Of a stretch of 64,000 bases of DNA, positions 9,090 to 17,492 are shown piece after piece (position 1 is the stretch's first letter; every line of letters begins with the position of its first letter). The notes beneath the pieces are model-generated. The model searched no databases and was not told the DNA's origin. It was given only the letters and a program-made list of their open reading frames with translations. Both the position numbers and the translations under genes were made by a program. The DNA comes from an uncultured Candidatus Saccharibacteria bacterium (lineage in GTDB: Bacteria; Patescibacteriota; Saccharimonadia; Saccharimonadales; Saccharimonadaceae): assembly GCA_937906385.1 (NCBI GenBank), contig CALCYQ010000003.1, positions 62,001 to 126,000 on the forward strand. Direction: 5' to 3'.

Positions 9090-9842
9090 TTAGATTTTGA
9101 AGATTTTTTCAGCGTTTTCAGTAGTGATTTTTGCGACCACCTCTAAATCCTGCTGATAATAATCCGCTGCCCATTCGGCTATATTCCGAATATAGCCTGG
9201 CTTATTAATTGTACCACGAAATGGCTTCGGTGTCAAGAAGGGAGCGTCAGTTTCGAGTATAATTCTTTCAAGCGGCGGGTGCGCAATATCGGCGAAGGTC
9301 GCAAGGCCGTTCACGCCAAAGTAGAAACCCTCCTCGAGGCCAAGCTTGAGATTCTTTTTGGAGTCTGAATATGAGTGTAAAACAGAGGTCGGAAGATGAA
9401 AGTTATGATAAATTGGCCAAAAATCTTCAAAAGCGTCGCGAATATGGAAGCTAACTGGAAGCTGGCGATCTTGAGCGATTTGAAGCATATTTTCGAGCAA
9501 GTAGCGTTGAAAATCCTTGTTATAGCCATCAAAATGGTAATCTAAGCCAATTTCGCCAATTGCGACGAGTCTTTTATCATCAAAAAGCGACTCGGCGCTC
9601 TCGAGTGCTCTGGCGAGCCCGGTCTTATCGCCGCTAAAATCGTTCGGATGATAGCCGAAAGTCCACCAAACTTCGGCGTGCTGATTCGCAAAATCGCGCG
9701 CTGCCGCCGAATCGAGCGGGTCGGTGCCGATGACGATGCATTTATCAACGCCGTTCTCGTGCATATGCGCCAGAATCTCATCGGTCTGCGAGAGGTCAAA
9801 AAACTGCTTATCATGAATGTGACAATGTGAATCGATTAACAT
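9090..9842 (-). CDS. TatD-family metal-dependent DNase
   Basis: A 250-residue TIM-barrel hydrolase. Metal ligands of the amidohydrolase-like TatD family are visible: H6-x-H8 (DSHCHIHD), the glutamate in GEIGLDYHFD, the histidine in PVSFHIRDA, the histidine in SVLHSYS, and the aspartate in ILETDAPFLTPKP. TatD enzymes are 3'-5' DNases implicated in DNA repair and nucleic-acid turnover. It starts 2 nt after the stop of the KwaB-like gene, so the two are co-transcribed. The length is normal for the family. Confidence 0.93.
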   Translation of the reverse strand: MLIDSHCHIHDKQFFDLSQTDEILAHMHENGVDKCIVIGTDPLDSAAARDFANQHAEVWWTFGYHPNDFSGDKTGLARALESAESLFDDKRLVAIGEIGLDYHFDGYNKDFQRYLLENMLQIAQDRQLPVSFHIRDAFEDFWPIYHNFHLPTSVLHSYSDSKKNLKLGLEEGFYFGVNGLATFADIAHPPLERIILETDAPFLTPKPFRGTINKPGYIRNIAEWAADYYQQDLEVVAKITTENAEKIFKI

Positions 9843-9844
9843 AA

Positions 9845-10849
9845 TTAGCCTTCAAGGCCGCGTGGCGGTTCGCCTTCCGGCTCGTCGAGGAGTTTTTTAC
9901 TCTTGATCTCGTAGCGGCGGCCATTAACCGGAGATACGAAATAATCTTCACTGAGGAGATTGACGAACATGCCAAGGTCTTTTTCGTCCATAATGATGAT
10001 TTTACCCTGGTCATCAGTCATGAGTTCGAGCTGCATTTCGTCAGCATAGTCGAGTAACTGATCCTGCTTCATTTCGCCAACTTCGATGCTCTGGAGTTTC
10101 TTGATGAGTGGTTTTTTATCTTCAAGAAGAGCATTCAAAGTGAGGCCTTCTGGGAAGCTAAGACTATAGGCTTCTTGGAGCTCTTTAGCTTTTTGCTCGG
10201 AAATAACCTGAGATTTGTAATCGTATTGGAAGAGTTTTTCGAATTTAGATTGGTTAAAGATGACGATCTGACCGTCCACGATGGCGGTTTCGTTGCCCTC
10301 TGGAACTTTAATCGCGACGTCGGCCGTAAGCGGCTCAAAGCTTTCGCCATTCAATTCCCAACCAAGTTTACCTTTGAGCGCGGAGCTGGCGGCAAGATTC
10401 TTGGCGATATAGAAGGTTTCTTGACCATTATCGCCAGGATAGGTAAATTTCGCAACGATACCTTTGATACGCTTGAATTCATATTCGTCATCCGTAAAGA
10501 AGGCGATATCTTTATATTCATTTTCAATAAGATGAATAAGGGTTTCGGCGCGACCGACTTTTTCGAGCTCAATGCGATAAATGACTTTATCTTCGCCATC
10601 AGATAGCTCATATTCGCGGCACTCGAGGCCTTTGTCGGCTTCTTTAATGATATATTCGACCGCCTCAAGCATGAAGGTATTCTTAATTGCAGACATTAAG
10701 GCGTCGCTATAACGCACCTTATATGGCGTGTAGTTTTTATTGAACAGAAATAGCTCGACGGAAACGTTATTTTTTACTTCGTCGACGGAATTTGCCCACT
10801 GAAAAACGTCGAATTCCGGCTTACCTGTCGCGGTGGTTGGTTCTTCCAT
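9845..10849 (-). CDS. KwaB-like (DUF4868) domain protein
   Basis: A 334-residue soluble protein. From about residue 120 to the end it follows the DUF4868 pattern of KwaB, the effector of the Kiwa anti-phage system: FTDDEYEFKRIKGIVAKF, then VAIKVPEGN...IVDGQIVIFNQSKFEKLF (about 193-223), KKLQSIEV, and the end motif LLSEDYFVSPVNGRRYEIKSKKLL (about 298-322). KwaB needs the membrane protein KwaA in characterised systems, and no kwaA is seen here. The genes that follow are TatD DNase and two small unknowns. An AGGAGGAG Shine-Dalgarno sequence precedes the ATG, and the promoter lies in a perfect palindrome (10869-10883). The family call is by pattern from memory, and function in defence is unproven. 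Confidence 0.7.
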   Translation of the reverse strand: MEEPTTATGKPEFDVFQWANSVDEVKNNVSVELFLFNKNYTPYKVRYSDALMSAIKNTFMLEAVEYIIKEADKGLECREYELSDGEDKVIYRIELEKVGRAETLIHLIENEYKDIAFFTDDEYEFKRIKGIVAKFTYPGDNGQETFYIAKNLAASSALKGKLGWELNGESFEPLTADVAIKVPEGNETAIVDGQIVIFNQSKFEKLFQYDYKSQVISEQKAKELQEAYSLSFPEGLTLNALLEDKKPLIKKLQSIEVGEMKQDQLLDYADEMQLELMTDDQGKIIIMDEKDLGMFVNLLSEDYFVSPVNGRRYEIKSKKLLDEPEGEPPRGLEG

Positions 10850-10868
10850 TTTCTCCTCCTATATTTCC

Positions 10869-10883
10869 CTGTTATTATAACAG
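10869..10883 (-). promoter_or_regulatory. operator-like palindrome containing the extended -10 of the KwaB-like operon
   Basis: CTGTTAT-T-ATAACAG is a perfect 7+1+7 inverted repeat. On the minus strand it contains TGT-TATAAT, an extended -10 (the hexamer is 10874-10879), about 25 nt before the start at 10849. A repressor bound here would block the promoter. It is also possible that the symmetry is a by-product of the -10 sequence. Confidence 0.45.
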
Positions 10884-10884
10884 A

Positions 10885-12129
10885 TTATTTCTTGAGTGCG
10901 GCGTCGAGCTGTGGGTCAATTTCTTTATTGATTTGTTCAAAGCTGCGTTCGACCACTTCGTCTGGCTCGATGCCCTCTTTATTAATATTCACGTCTTTTG
11001 GCGTGTACCACTTAGCAATAGTGACGCGGAGGATTTCGCCGCCAGATAGCGGTTCGAGCGACTGTACGCTACCTTTACCGTAAGTTTTCTCGCCAATCAA
11101 GGTAGCTTTGCCATGATCTTTAAGTGCGCCGGCGACAATTTCCGAAGCAGAGGCAGTCGAACCGTTTACGAGTACGATAGTCTTAATACCGGACAACACG
11201 GCCTCGCCACGGTTGGCATAATAGGTCTTGTTGTAAATACCATTCGTAGACTTTTGGACCATAATCACGTCGCCATCGAGCCAGAGCGAAGCCACGTCGA
11301 CGGCCGCACTGACGTAGCCGCCACCGTTGCCGCGCAAATCGAGGATAATCTTGTTAGCGCCGTTGCTCTTAGCCTTGTTCGCCTCTTCGCGCGCTAATTT
11401 GCCGGTGTCTTCATCGAAACGCGTAATTGTAATGATAGATGTCTTGCCGCGCATTTCAGCATAGACGCTCGGGTTATTAATAACTTCGCGAGTTAAATCA
11501 AAGTCAATTTCTTTGCTGTCGCGGACGACGGTTAGTTTCACCTTCGACCCTTCAGTGCCACGAAGCTTCTTGGCGACTTCTTCTACGCTGAGTGCGGAAA
11601 TATCTTCGCCGTCAGCCTTGTAGATAATATCACCCGCGAGCACGCCTGCACGTCGCGCTGGATTATCTGGCGTAGTGCGCAAAACTTTAACTAAACCATC
11701 GCGTAAACCGATCTCAACACCGATGCCAGCACCAACGTCGCCGTTTAAATCTTTATTAAAGTCATTCGCCTCGGCCGCAGTCATGTAGTAGGTGTACGGA
11801 TCGTCGGCCGCTTTTACGAGACCGCGCTTGGCCTCTTGGATAGCTACTTCTGGACTAATCGTGCCGTCGAAATCAGCAACTAATTCTTGGTAAACATCAT
11901 TTAGTGAGCTGAAGTCGATTTTTGCCGTAGTCGAGCCGCCAAGATATGGCGAAAATTGCGCCGAAAGCGTATCGAAATTAAAGCCCAACAAGAAGCCGGC
12001 CGCCAAAGTGACCGCACAGGCAATAATTGTAGAGGTGAGGTTTACTTTTTTCTCAGACGCTGGGCTGCGATAATAAAGATCGCGCGTCTCATTTTTCTTA
12101 GATAAATTAGCTTCGCGTTGATTAGTCAT
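10885..12129 (-). CDS. S41-family C-terminal processing peptidase (CtpA-like) with PDZ domain
   Basis: A 414-residue protease with an N-terminal membrane helix (about 32-51), a PDZ domain (about 130-215) and an S41 domain. The Ser-Lys dyad is visible as S327 in NGSTASASE and K352 in GEKTYGKGSVQ, with Q356 at the usual position. Such proteases cut C-termini of envelope proteins. It lies immediately downstream of the PcsB-like hydrolase and ftsEX genes, which suggests a role in envelope maturation. An extended -10 (TGT-TAAAAT, 12136-12144) is 6 nt from the ATG, so it is probably transcribed as a leaderless mRNA of its own. Confidence 0.93.
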   Translation of the reverse strand: MTNQREANLSKKNETRDLYYRSPASEKKVNLTSTIIACAVTLAAGFLLGFNFDTLSAQFSPYLGGSTTAKIDFSSLNDVYQELVADFDGTISPEVAIQEAKRGLVKAADDPYTYYMTAAEANDFNKDLNGDVGAGIGVEIGLRDGLVKVLRTTPDNPARRAGVLAGDIIYKADGEDISALSVEEVAKKLRGTEGSKVKLTVVRDSKEIDFDLTREVINNPSVYAEMRGKTSIITITRFDEDTGKLAREEANKAKSNGANKIILDLRGNGGGYVSAAVDVASLWLDGDVIMVQKSTNGIYNKTYYANRGEAVLSGIKTIVLVNGSTASASEIVAGALKDHGKATLIGEKTYGKGSVQSLEPLSGGEILRVTIAKWYTPKDVNINKEGIEPDEVVERSFEQINKEIDPQLDAALKK

Positions 12130-12135
12130 AGACTA

Positions 12136-12144
12136 ATTTTAACA
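12136..12144 (-). promoter_or_regulatory. extended -10 of a predicted leaderless promoter (S41 protease)
   Basis: The minus strand reads TGT-TAAAAT, then 6 nt, then the ATG at 12129. No Shine-Dalgarno sequence is seen. Confidence 0.6.
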
Positions 12145-12178
12145 CGAAGCTTGTGCTTATACCTGAAAACCGGCGATT

Positions 12179-13336
12179 TTAGCCGCCAAAGTAAATATAG
12201 TAATCAAACATACTCTTATTCACAGTCATGACAGAGAACTCGCCGCGCGTCCAGTTATACTGCGAGACTTTTACAGTGACGCCATCAGTCCATTCCACCC
12301 ATGCGGCATGTCCGTAGGTGCCACTCATGCGAATAGCTACGGCGCCGTATTTTGGCGTGGTAGTAACGCGGTAACCAGCGGCGCGGGCATTGGCTGGCCA
12401 TTGCTTAGCATTACCACGGCCACCCCAGCGGAGCGTAATGCCGTAATTTTGCTCGACTTTCCAGGCGGCATAGCTGACGCATTCGCAGACATACATGCCC
12501 CAACGATCGACGAAGGAGTCGATGCCTCCTGGACAATATTTCGAATATGGATAACCGCCCTTGTTCGGGTCGCCAGAAGTGATTTGCGCATTGAGCAGCT
12601 TGGCCGCTTCTTGGTTGACGCGATATTGCTCATTCTGAAGCTTTTTCTTTTCTTCGTTGAGCTGGTTTTTCTTGGAAACATAATTGGCTTGATTAGCACG
12701 AGTCTCAGCAAGCAACTGGGCCTGTTGGCGCTCAGTCTCGGCAAGCTCGGCCTTTTGTTCTTTGAGGTCGGCAAGAATCATTTCGGCGTTTTTCTTCTTG
12801 ACTTCAAGCTCTTTCTTGAGATTCTTATTCTCTTCTACGATAGCTGCAAGCGTATCGGACACACTCGACAAGCGCACCTCTTCGTCGACGAAGGATGAGA
12901 AACTTTCAGATGAGGCAATGCGCTCAATCGTAGAAACGCTATCATTGTAATAATATTGCGCAATAACATAGCCGATAGTCTCGGAATTTTCGTCGATGCG
13001 CTTTTGAACGGCGGCAATATCTTCGAGAATCTGCTCATATTCGGCCTCTTCAAGTTCAATTTCGGCCTTCAGCTTGGCTTGCTGATTCTGCAAAATCGCA
13101 ATTTGGTTTTCGATTGTACTAGCTTGGTTGGCGAGTTCGGCTGCCTTGGCGTTAAGGTCGTTAACTTGACCTTGCAACTCATTAATCTTATTGCCAAGTT
13201 CACGACTTTGCGCATTTAGTTCATCGAGTTTTTGTTGCTCGGCGGCTGTAAGTGCAGTGGCTGGGAGTGTAAGAATACTAGAAAAAATAGTAACACAGGC
13301 GAGAGCGATAATACTGATGGGGCGCCATAGTTTCAT
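12179..13336 (-). CDS. PcsB-like coiled-coil CHAP peptidoglycan hydrolase
   Basis: A 385-residue secreted protein. A signal peptide (MKLWRPISIIALACVTIFSS, cut near TALT) is followed by a long coiled coil (about 30-255) and a CHAP domain. The CHAP catalytic cysteine lies in MYVCECVSYAAW and the histidine in GTYGHAAWVEW. In streptococci PcsB is activated by FtsEX and splits septal peptidoglycan. Here the gene directly follows ftsX, as expected for that pathway. I chose the ATG at 13336 because TTGCAA-N17-TATGCT places +1 there; the frame extends to 13399 only through a TTG and would spoil the signal peptide. Confidence 0.9.
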   Translation of the reverse strand: MKLWRPISIIALACVTIFSSILTLPATALTAAEQQKLDELNAQSRELGNKINELQGQVNDLNAKAAELANQASTIENQIAILQNQQAKLKAEIELEEAEYEQILEDIAAVQKRIDENSETIGYVIAQYYYNDSVSTIERIASSESFSSFVDEEVRLSSVSDTLAAIVEENKNLKKELEVKKKNAEMILADLKEQKAELAETERQQAQLLAETRANQANYVSKKNQLNEEKKKLQNEQYRVNQEAAKLLNAQITSGDPNKGGYPYSKYCPGGIDSFVDRWGMYVCECVSYAAWKVEQNYGITLRWGGRGNAKQWPANARAAGYRVTTTPKYGAVAIRMSGTYGHAAWVEWTDGVTVKVSQYNWTRGEFSVMTVNKSMFDYYIYFGG

Positions 13337-13342
13337 GGCCAT

Positions 13343-13371
13343 AGCATAGCATAAGCAAAACGTTTTTGCAA
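13343..13371 (-). promoter_or_regulatory. -35/-10 promoter giving a leaderless PcsB-like mRNA
   Basis: The minus strand carries TTGCAA (13371-13366), a 17-nt spacer and TATGCT (13348-13343). The ATG at 13336 begins 6 nt after the -10. Confidence 0.6.
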
Positions 13372-13399
13372 GAGGTGCAGTAAAGAGATGGACTTCCAA

Positions 13400-14440
13400 T
13401 TATGACTTCGCGCGAAGGTATTTGCGCGCGGCTAGCAAAGCCGAAATAATGCCGATTAGTATACCGACGAGTACTAACGCGCCGACGGCAAAGTACCAAT
13501 AATTTTGCATAAACCAAAGTGATTCATCGAGTACGGAGCCAATGCTATTATGGAGCGCAAAGGCAGCGATATAAACAACGGTGCCAGAAATAGCAGCCGC
13601 CGCAATGCCATAAAGTGCCGCCTCGACGATGAATGGGCCAATAATAAACCAACGACTCGCACCAACGAGGCGCATCATGTATATTTCTTCTTTACGATTA
13701 AAGATGGCCATGCGAATTGTATTAAACACGACCAAAATCGCGATTAAGGCAAAAACACCAGCGGCAGAAAGGCCAATAACTTCAATGCGGTTCATGATAG
13801 TTGCAATACGATCGATTGTCTCGCGGTGGCTCGTCGAGTAGCTCGGCGGACGTGCATCAAGCATATTTACCATCGACTCGTCGTTATTAACGAAGTTTTC
13901 AAGCTCGCTCGTATCATTGAGATTTTTCAACTTCACGTTAATCGTCCACGGAATTTTATTTGGCGCTTCGTAAAGACTCTCGATATAAGCTGGATCGGTG
14001 ATATTGCTTTCTTCAATTAATTTCTTAATGGCGGCGTTGTTTGCGTCTTCTGGTGAAGTGGCGCGTACCTCGGTGACCGAATCGAGCTTCTCTATGGCGG
14101 AAGTAATCTTGCGAATTTGCTCAGCGTTGGCGGTTTGACGGATATAGATTGACATATCAACTTGAGATTCGACGGCCTTAATTGCCGAACCCATCGCACT
14201 CGTTGCGATAATTGTGGCTGAAAGCACAATCAGTGTGACGGCCATAATGGCAATTGCAGCCATGCTCAACCAAGCGTTGCGCACGAAGCTCTTTGTACCA
14301 TATTTGACAACGCGCGCCGAAGTGCGCAGATGATGTTTGCGCGTCTTCGTAATACGATTTAGACGCTCCTTACTAACGCGAGCGGTCTCCTTGAGCTCCG
14401 CTTTCTCTTCTTTGCTGATTTTTGGCTTCTTACTTGACAT
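13400..14440 (-). CDS. ftsX: cell division protein FtsX
   Basis: A 346-residue permease-like protein with the FtsX layout: a cytoplasmic basic N-terminus, membrane helix 1 at about 52-80, an extracellular domain (about 85-215) and three C-terminal helices, the last at about 312-335. FtsX and the ATPase FtsE form a type VII ABC complex that switches on a periplasmic or extracellular peptidoglycan hydrolase. The gene order ftsE-ftsX-PcsB-like hydrolase on one strand is functionally complete. The ATG at 14440 is preceded by an AT-rich stretch (TATAAT-like, 14450-14465) but no clear Shine-Dalgarno sequence. Confidence 0.9.
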   Translation of the reverse strand: MSSKKPKISKEEKAELKETARVSKERLNRITKTRKHHLRTSARVVKYGTKSFVRNAWLSMAAIAIMAVTLIVLSATIIATSAMGSAIKAVESQVDMSIYIRQTANAEQIRKITSAIEKLDSVTEVRATSPEDANNAAIKKLIEESNITDPAYIESLYEAPNKIPWTINVKLKNLNDTSELENFVNNDESMVNMLDARPPSYSTSHRETIDRIATIMNRIEVIGLSAAGVFALIAILVVFNTIRMAIFNRKEEIYMMRLVGASRWFIIGPFIVEAALYGIAAAAISGTVVYIAAFALHNSIGSVLDESLWFMQNYWYFAVGALVLVGILIGIISALLAARKYLRAKS

Positions 14441-14469
14441 TTTTGCTTATGTGTGATATAATTATATTA

Positions 14470-15330
14470 TTAGTTAATAAAACGACGTTTAGTGGCGCGT
14501 TTTGGCTTTTCACTGGCCGGCGCGCTTTTTTGAACTGGTTTCGGCGTTGGCTGAGAGGTAGTCGCGCGGCGAATTTGTTCAGCGGTTGGCGCGGTACGAA
14601 TTGTAGCAGCAAGCGGACGCTTAACGATGCGCGTATGCGACGCGTCAAGATCATAGTGGCCATCATTCTTTTGATCACCGATCACTTTACCGTCGCGGAT
14701 AGTAATCACGCGCTTCTTGAGCTGGTTCACAATCTTTTCATCATGCGTAGTCACGAGAATGGTGGTGCCGAAGTTATTGATTTCTTCAAGCAAGCTCACA
14801 ATGCCCCATGAAGTCTCTGGGTCGAGGTTACCGGTCGGCTCATCGGCGATGAGAATCTTTGGCTGACGCGCCATGGAACGAGCAATAGCCACACGCTGGC
14901 GCTCGCCGCCAGACAATTCATCTGGGAATTTATGACCTTTGTCGGCGAGACCGACGAGTTCGAGCACTTTTGGCACGGTGCGGCGAATTTCAGCATTCGA
15001 GACACCCACAATTTCGAGCGCAAAAGCCACGTTTTCGTAAACAGTGCGGTTTGGTAAAAGCTTAAAATCCTGGAAAACTACACCCAGGCGGCGACGCAAG
15101 TGCGGAATGTGGCGGCGCTTCATATATTCATAATCGATGCCGCCGACCATGATTTTGCCAGAGGTCGGTTTCTCTTCGCGCGTGAGCATTTTAATTAAAG
15201 TAGATTTGCCAGCACCGGATTTACCCACCAAGAATACGAATTCCTTTGGCTGGATATGCAAAGAAACATTGTCAAGCGCCGGCAGTTTATCGCCAGGATA
15301 ATATTTAGACACATTATCGAGCAATATCAT
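14470..15330 (-). CDS. ftsE: cell division ATP-binding protein FtsE
   Basis: A 286-residue ABC ATPase with Walker A GKSGAGKST (36-44), signature LSGGERQR (about 138-145), Walker B ILIADEPTG and the H-loop TTHD. FtsE is usually about 220-230 residues; here a C-terminal tail of about 60 residues rich in Pro, Ala, Lys and Arg is added, probably unstructured. It powers FtsX, encoded 29 nt downstream. The start is supported by an extended -10 (TGT-TATGCT, 15337-15345) lying 6 nt before the ATG. Confidence 0.93.
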   Translation of the reverse strand: MILLDNVSKYYPGDKLPALDNVSLHIQPKEFVFLVGKSGAGKSTLIKMLTREEKPTSGKIMVGGIDYEYMKRRHIPHLRRRLGVVFQDFKLLPNRTVYENVAFALEIVGVSNAEIRRTVPKVLELVGLADKGHKFPDELSGGERQRVAIARSMARQPKILIADEPTGNLDPETSWGIVSLLEEINNFGTTILVTTHDEKIVNQLKKRVITIRDGKVIGDQKNDGHYDLDASHTRIVKRPLAATIRTAPTAEQIRRATTSQPTPKPVQKSAPASEKPKRATKRRFIN

Positions 15331-15336
15331 GCCATT

Positions 15337-15345
15337 AGCATAACA
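15337..15345 (-). promoter_or_regulatory. extended -10 of a predicted leaderless promoter (ftsE)
   Basis: The minus strand reads TGT-TATGCT, then 6 nt, then the ATG at 15330. It lies in the 24-nt gap after the prfB stop, so ftsEX can be transcribed separately from prfB. Confidence 0.6.
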
Positions 15346-15354
15346 TAAGCGTGA

Positions 15355-16425
15355 TTAATTGTCCAAATATGCCGTAATAAAATTATCGATAGCGCCGTCC
15401 AAAACGGCATCCGTGTCATTTTCTTCGTATTTCGTGCGCGTATCTTTAACAAGCTTGTATGGATGTAAAACGTAATTGCGGATTTGTTGCCCCCAGCTAG
15501 CGGATTCGCCGGCGCGCAATTTATCGACCGATTCGGCGTTCTGTTCTTGCATCATTTGCTGAAGTTTGCCGCGCAGAATTTCCATGGCTTTTTCTTTATT
15601 CTGGAGCTGGCTGCGTTCGTTTTGGATTGCGACAACTGTATTTGTCGGGATATGCGTAATGCGTACGGCGGAGTTAGTCGTGTTTACCGACTGACCACCA
15701 TGACCACCAGAATGATAAACATCAATACGTAAATCCTTAGGGTCAATTTGCACTTCCGCATCGTCACGAATGACTGGCAAAACCTCCACAAGCGAGAAAG
15801 AGGTTTGGCGCAAATGGTCGGCGTTAAATGGACTGAGACGCACGAGGCGATGCGTACCATGCTCCGAGCGCAGCTGCCCATAAACATCACGGCCAGTCAT
15901 TTCCATCACGACGGTTTTAATGCCGGCTTCTTCTCCAGCCACGCGATCGAGAATTTGCACTTTTACCTTGTGACGTTCCGCCCAGCGCAGATACATCCGT
16001 TCAAGCATGCCGGACCAATCCATCGCCTCAGTACCGCCGGCACCGGCCGTGATGCGCACAATAGCATCGTTGTGGTCATATTTGCCGGTGAACCGTAGCG
16101 AAACTTTGAGCTCATTAAAAGTCGATTCCATAGCATCGAGTTGACCGTTAAATTCATCAAGTAGGCTCTCATCGCCAAGTTCCATTAATTCAGAAATGTC
16201 ATGAATTTGCGTGCGCAAAAGCGTCCACGGATCGAGCTCGTCGTGTAAATTAGCAAGCCGCATGGTTTTCTCGCGCGCATTATCGGGATTATTCCAAATT
16301 TCTGGCACGGCCACTTCCGCTTCGAGCGCCGCCAGCTTCGCTAGCTTGTCGTCGAGCTTGAGCTTTTCCCAACTCGTCTGAAAATCTGCGCGTAGCGTAT
16401 CGAGCCGTTTCTGAATGTCGAACAT
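15355..16425 (-). CDS. prfB: peptide chain release factor 2
   Basis: A 356-residue class I release factor. The peptidyl-hydrolysis motif GGQ is in SGGHGGQSVNTTNSAVR, and the codon-recognition tripeptide is SPF (LSPFNADHL), which is specific for RF2 (UGA and UAA). The frame is continuous from the first codon, so the programmed +1 frameshift found in many prfB genes is absent. Presence of RF2 shows that UGA is read as stop in this organism. An extended -10 (TGA-TAAAAT) 6 nt before the ATG predicts a leaderless mRNA. Confidence 0.96.
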   Translation of the reverse strand: MFDIQKRLDTLRADFQTSWEKLKLDDKLAKLAALEAEVAVPEIWNNPDNAREKTMRLANLHDELDPWTLLRTQIHDISELMELGDESLLDEFNGQLDAMESTFNELKVSLRFTGKYDHNDAIVRITAGAGGTEAMDWSGMLERMYLRWAERHKVKVQILDRVAGEEAGIKTVVMEMTGRDVYGQLRSEHGTHRLVRLSPFNADHLRQTSFSLVEVLPVIRDDAEVQIDPKDLRIDVYHSGGHGGQSVNTTNSAVRITHIPTNTVVAIQNERSQLQNKEKAMEILRGKLQQMMQEQNAESVDKLRAGESASWGQQIRNYVLHPYKLVKDTRTKYEENDTDAVLDGAIDNFITAYLDN

Positions 16426-16431
16426 ATTTTT

Positions 16432-16440
16432 ATTTTATCA
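16432..16440 (-). promoter_or_regulatory. extended -10 of a predicted leaderless promoter (prfB)
   Basis: The minus strand reads TGA-TAAAAT, then 6 nt, then the ATG at 16425. It overlaps the stop region of the upstream MmcQ/YjbR-like gene. Confidence 0.6.
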
Positions 16441-16797
16441 GATTGTAATCTGAAAGCTCTCATTTATCAGCGTTTCGAGCAGTTTACGATCGGTGCGGTC
16501 GCTCAAGAGCACAGTCGTCCAATGCTTTTTATTCATGTGGTAGGCTGGAAAATATTGCTTCGGCAGGTTTTTTTGAAGTTGCAAAATAAAATCTGGGTCA
16601 AGTTTAAGGTCGAGAATATCTGCTTCGCCTTCGTTAAAAATGCCAAGCTTAGTGGCCGGCACACGCATTAAAATGCCAAACCATTTTTTCGTATCGGGAT
16701 GGCGCAAAGCGGCCGTAACAAAATCGCCCTCCCATAAATAATCTGGCGTGACGCCGAATTGCTCGGCGATGAACTTTTCTACTTCTTTGCGATTCAT
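16438..16797 (-). CDS. MmcQ/YjbR-family protein
   Basis: A 119-residue protein matching the small MmcQ/YjbR (CyaY-like fold) family: an N-terminal helix with MNRKEVEKFIAEQFG, a central strand KKWFGILMRV, and the conserved end region YHMNKKHWTTVLL followed by a helix. The family is described as DNA-binding-like, but its biochemical role is poorly known. Its start overlaps the truB stop (ATGA), so it is translationally coupled to truB. The length is normal. Confidence 0.85.
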   Translation of the reverse strand: MNRKEVEKFIAEQFGVTPDYLWEGDFVTAALRHPDTKKWFGILMRVPATKLGIFNEGEADILDLKLDPDFILQLQKNLPKQYFPAYHMNKKHWTTVLLSDRTDRKLLETLINESFQITI

Positions 16798-17444
16798 ACT
16801 GGAAGCTCAAATAATGGTACTTTAGTTATATCATAGTCGGCAATTTTTGTGCGGCGAAGCTCAGTAGTATAAGCGCCACAACCAAGTGCGCGACCGAGAT
16901 CTTCGGCAAGCGTGCGAATGTAGGTACCGCTACCAACGTGAGTGCGGATTTTAAGATATGGCGCATGATATTCGAGTACGTCAATACTATATATTTGCAC
17001 TTTACGCTTCGGCATTTCCACTTCTTTGCCGGCGCGAGCCAAGCGATAAGCGCGTTGGCCATTAATCTTAATGGCCGAAAAGGCCGGCGGCGTTTGCTCA
17101 ATTTCGCCCACAAATTGGCGCGCCACGACATCGATTTCGTCGAGCGTAAATTGCGGCGCATCATCATTGATTGTAATTTCACCTTCCGGGTCGCAGGTGC
17201 TAGAAATCGCGCCGAGGCGAATCGTGGCTTCGTAAACCTTATCTTTTTTAGTCAGTTCCGGCGCCTTTTTAGTAGCTTTGCCGGCAAGCAAAATCAACAG
17301 ACCGGTCGCAAAAGGATCAAGCGTGCCGGTATGGCCGACTTTAACTTTGTGGCCTTCGCGCTCGGATAGTAAACGCCGCACGCGCGCGACGGCACCAAAA
17401 CTACTCATGCCGGATGGCTTATCGACAAAAATAATCTCTTCCAT
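16794..17444 (-). CDS. truB: tRNA pseudouridine-55 synthase TruB
   Basis: A 216-residue enzyme that makes the universal pseudouridine in the tRNA T-loop. The catalytic aspartate D43 lies in VGHTGTLDPFATG, and the second motif (KINGQRAYRLARAG) and GSGTYIRTLAEDLG are present. The length is shorter than enzymes with a C-terminal PUA domain, so this is the catalytic core. I chose ATG 17444 (MEEIIFVDKPSG) over upstream codons because TATAAT lies 6 nt before it (17451-17456). Confidence 0.95.
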   Translation of the reverse strand: MEEIIFVDKPSGMSSFGAVARVRRLLSEREGHKVKVGHTGTLDPFATGLLILLAGKATKKAPELTKKDKVYEATIRLGAISSTCDPEGEITINDDAPQFTLDEIDVVARQFVGEIEQTPPAFSAIKINGQRAYRLARAGKEVEMPKRKVQIYSIDVLEYHAPYLKIRTHVGSGTYIRTLAEDLGRALGCGAYTTELRRTKIADYDITKVPLFELPV

Positions 17445-17450
17445 GTCTAT

Positions 17451-17456
17451 ATTATA
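17451..17456 (-). promoter_or_regulatory. -10 of a predicted leaderless promoter (truB)
   Basis: TATAAT on the minus strand, 6 nt before the ATG at 17444. No TGN extension is present. Confidence 0.55.
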
Positions 17457-17463
17457 GCCCACA

Positions 17464-17489
17464 AAAAGCCGCCCTTCGTGGGCGGCTTT
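17464..17489 (-). terminator. intrinsic terminator after the Cys-rich thioredoxin-like gene
   Basis: A stem of AAGCCGCCC with GGGCGGCTT and a short loop, followed by a T run on the minus strand. It lies between the stop at 17493 and the truB promoter. Confidence 0.75.
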
Positions 17490-17492
17490 GTA

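Noticed and set aside
15355..16425. Programmed frameshift in prfB
   Set aside because: The frame is continuous from the first ATG, and no in-frame TGA with a CTT-TGA-C context was found near codon 25.
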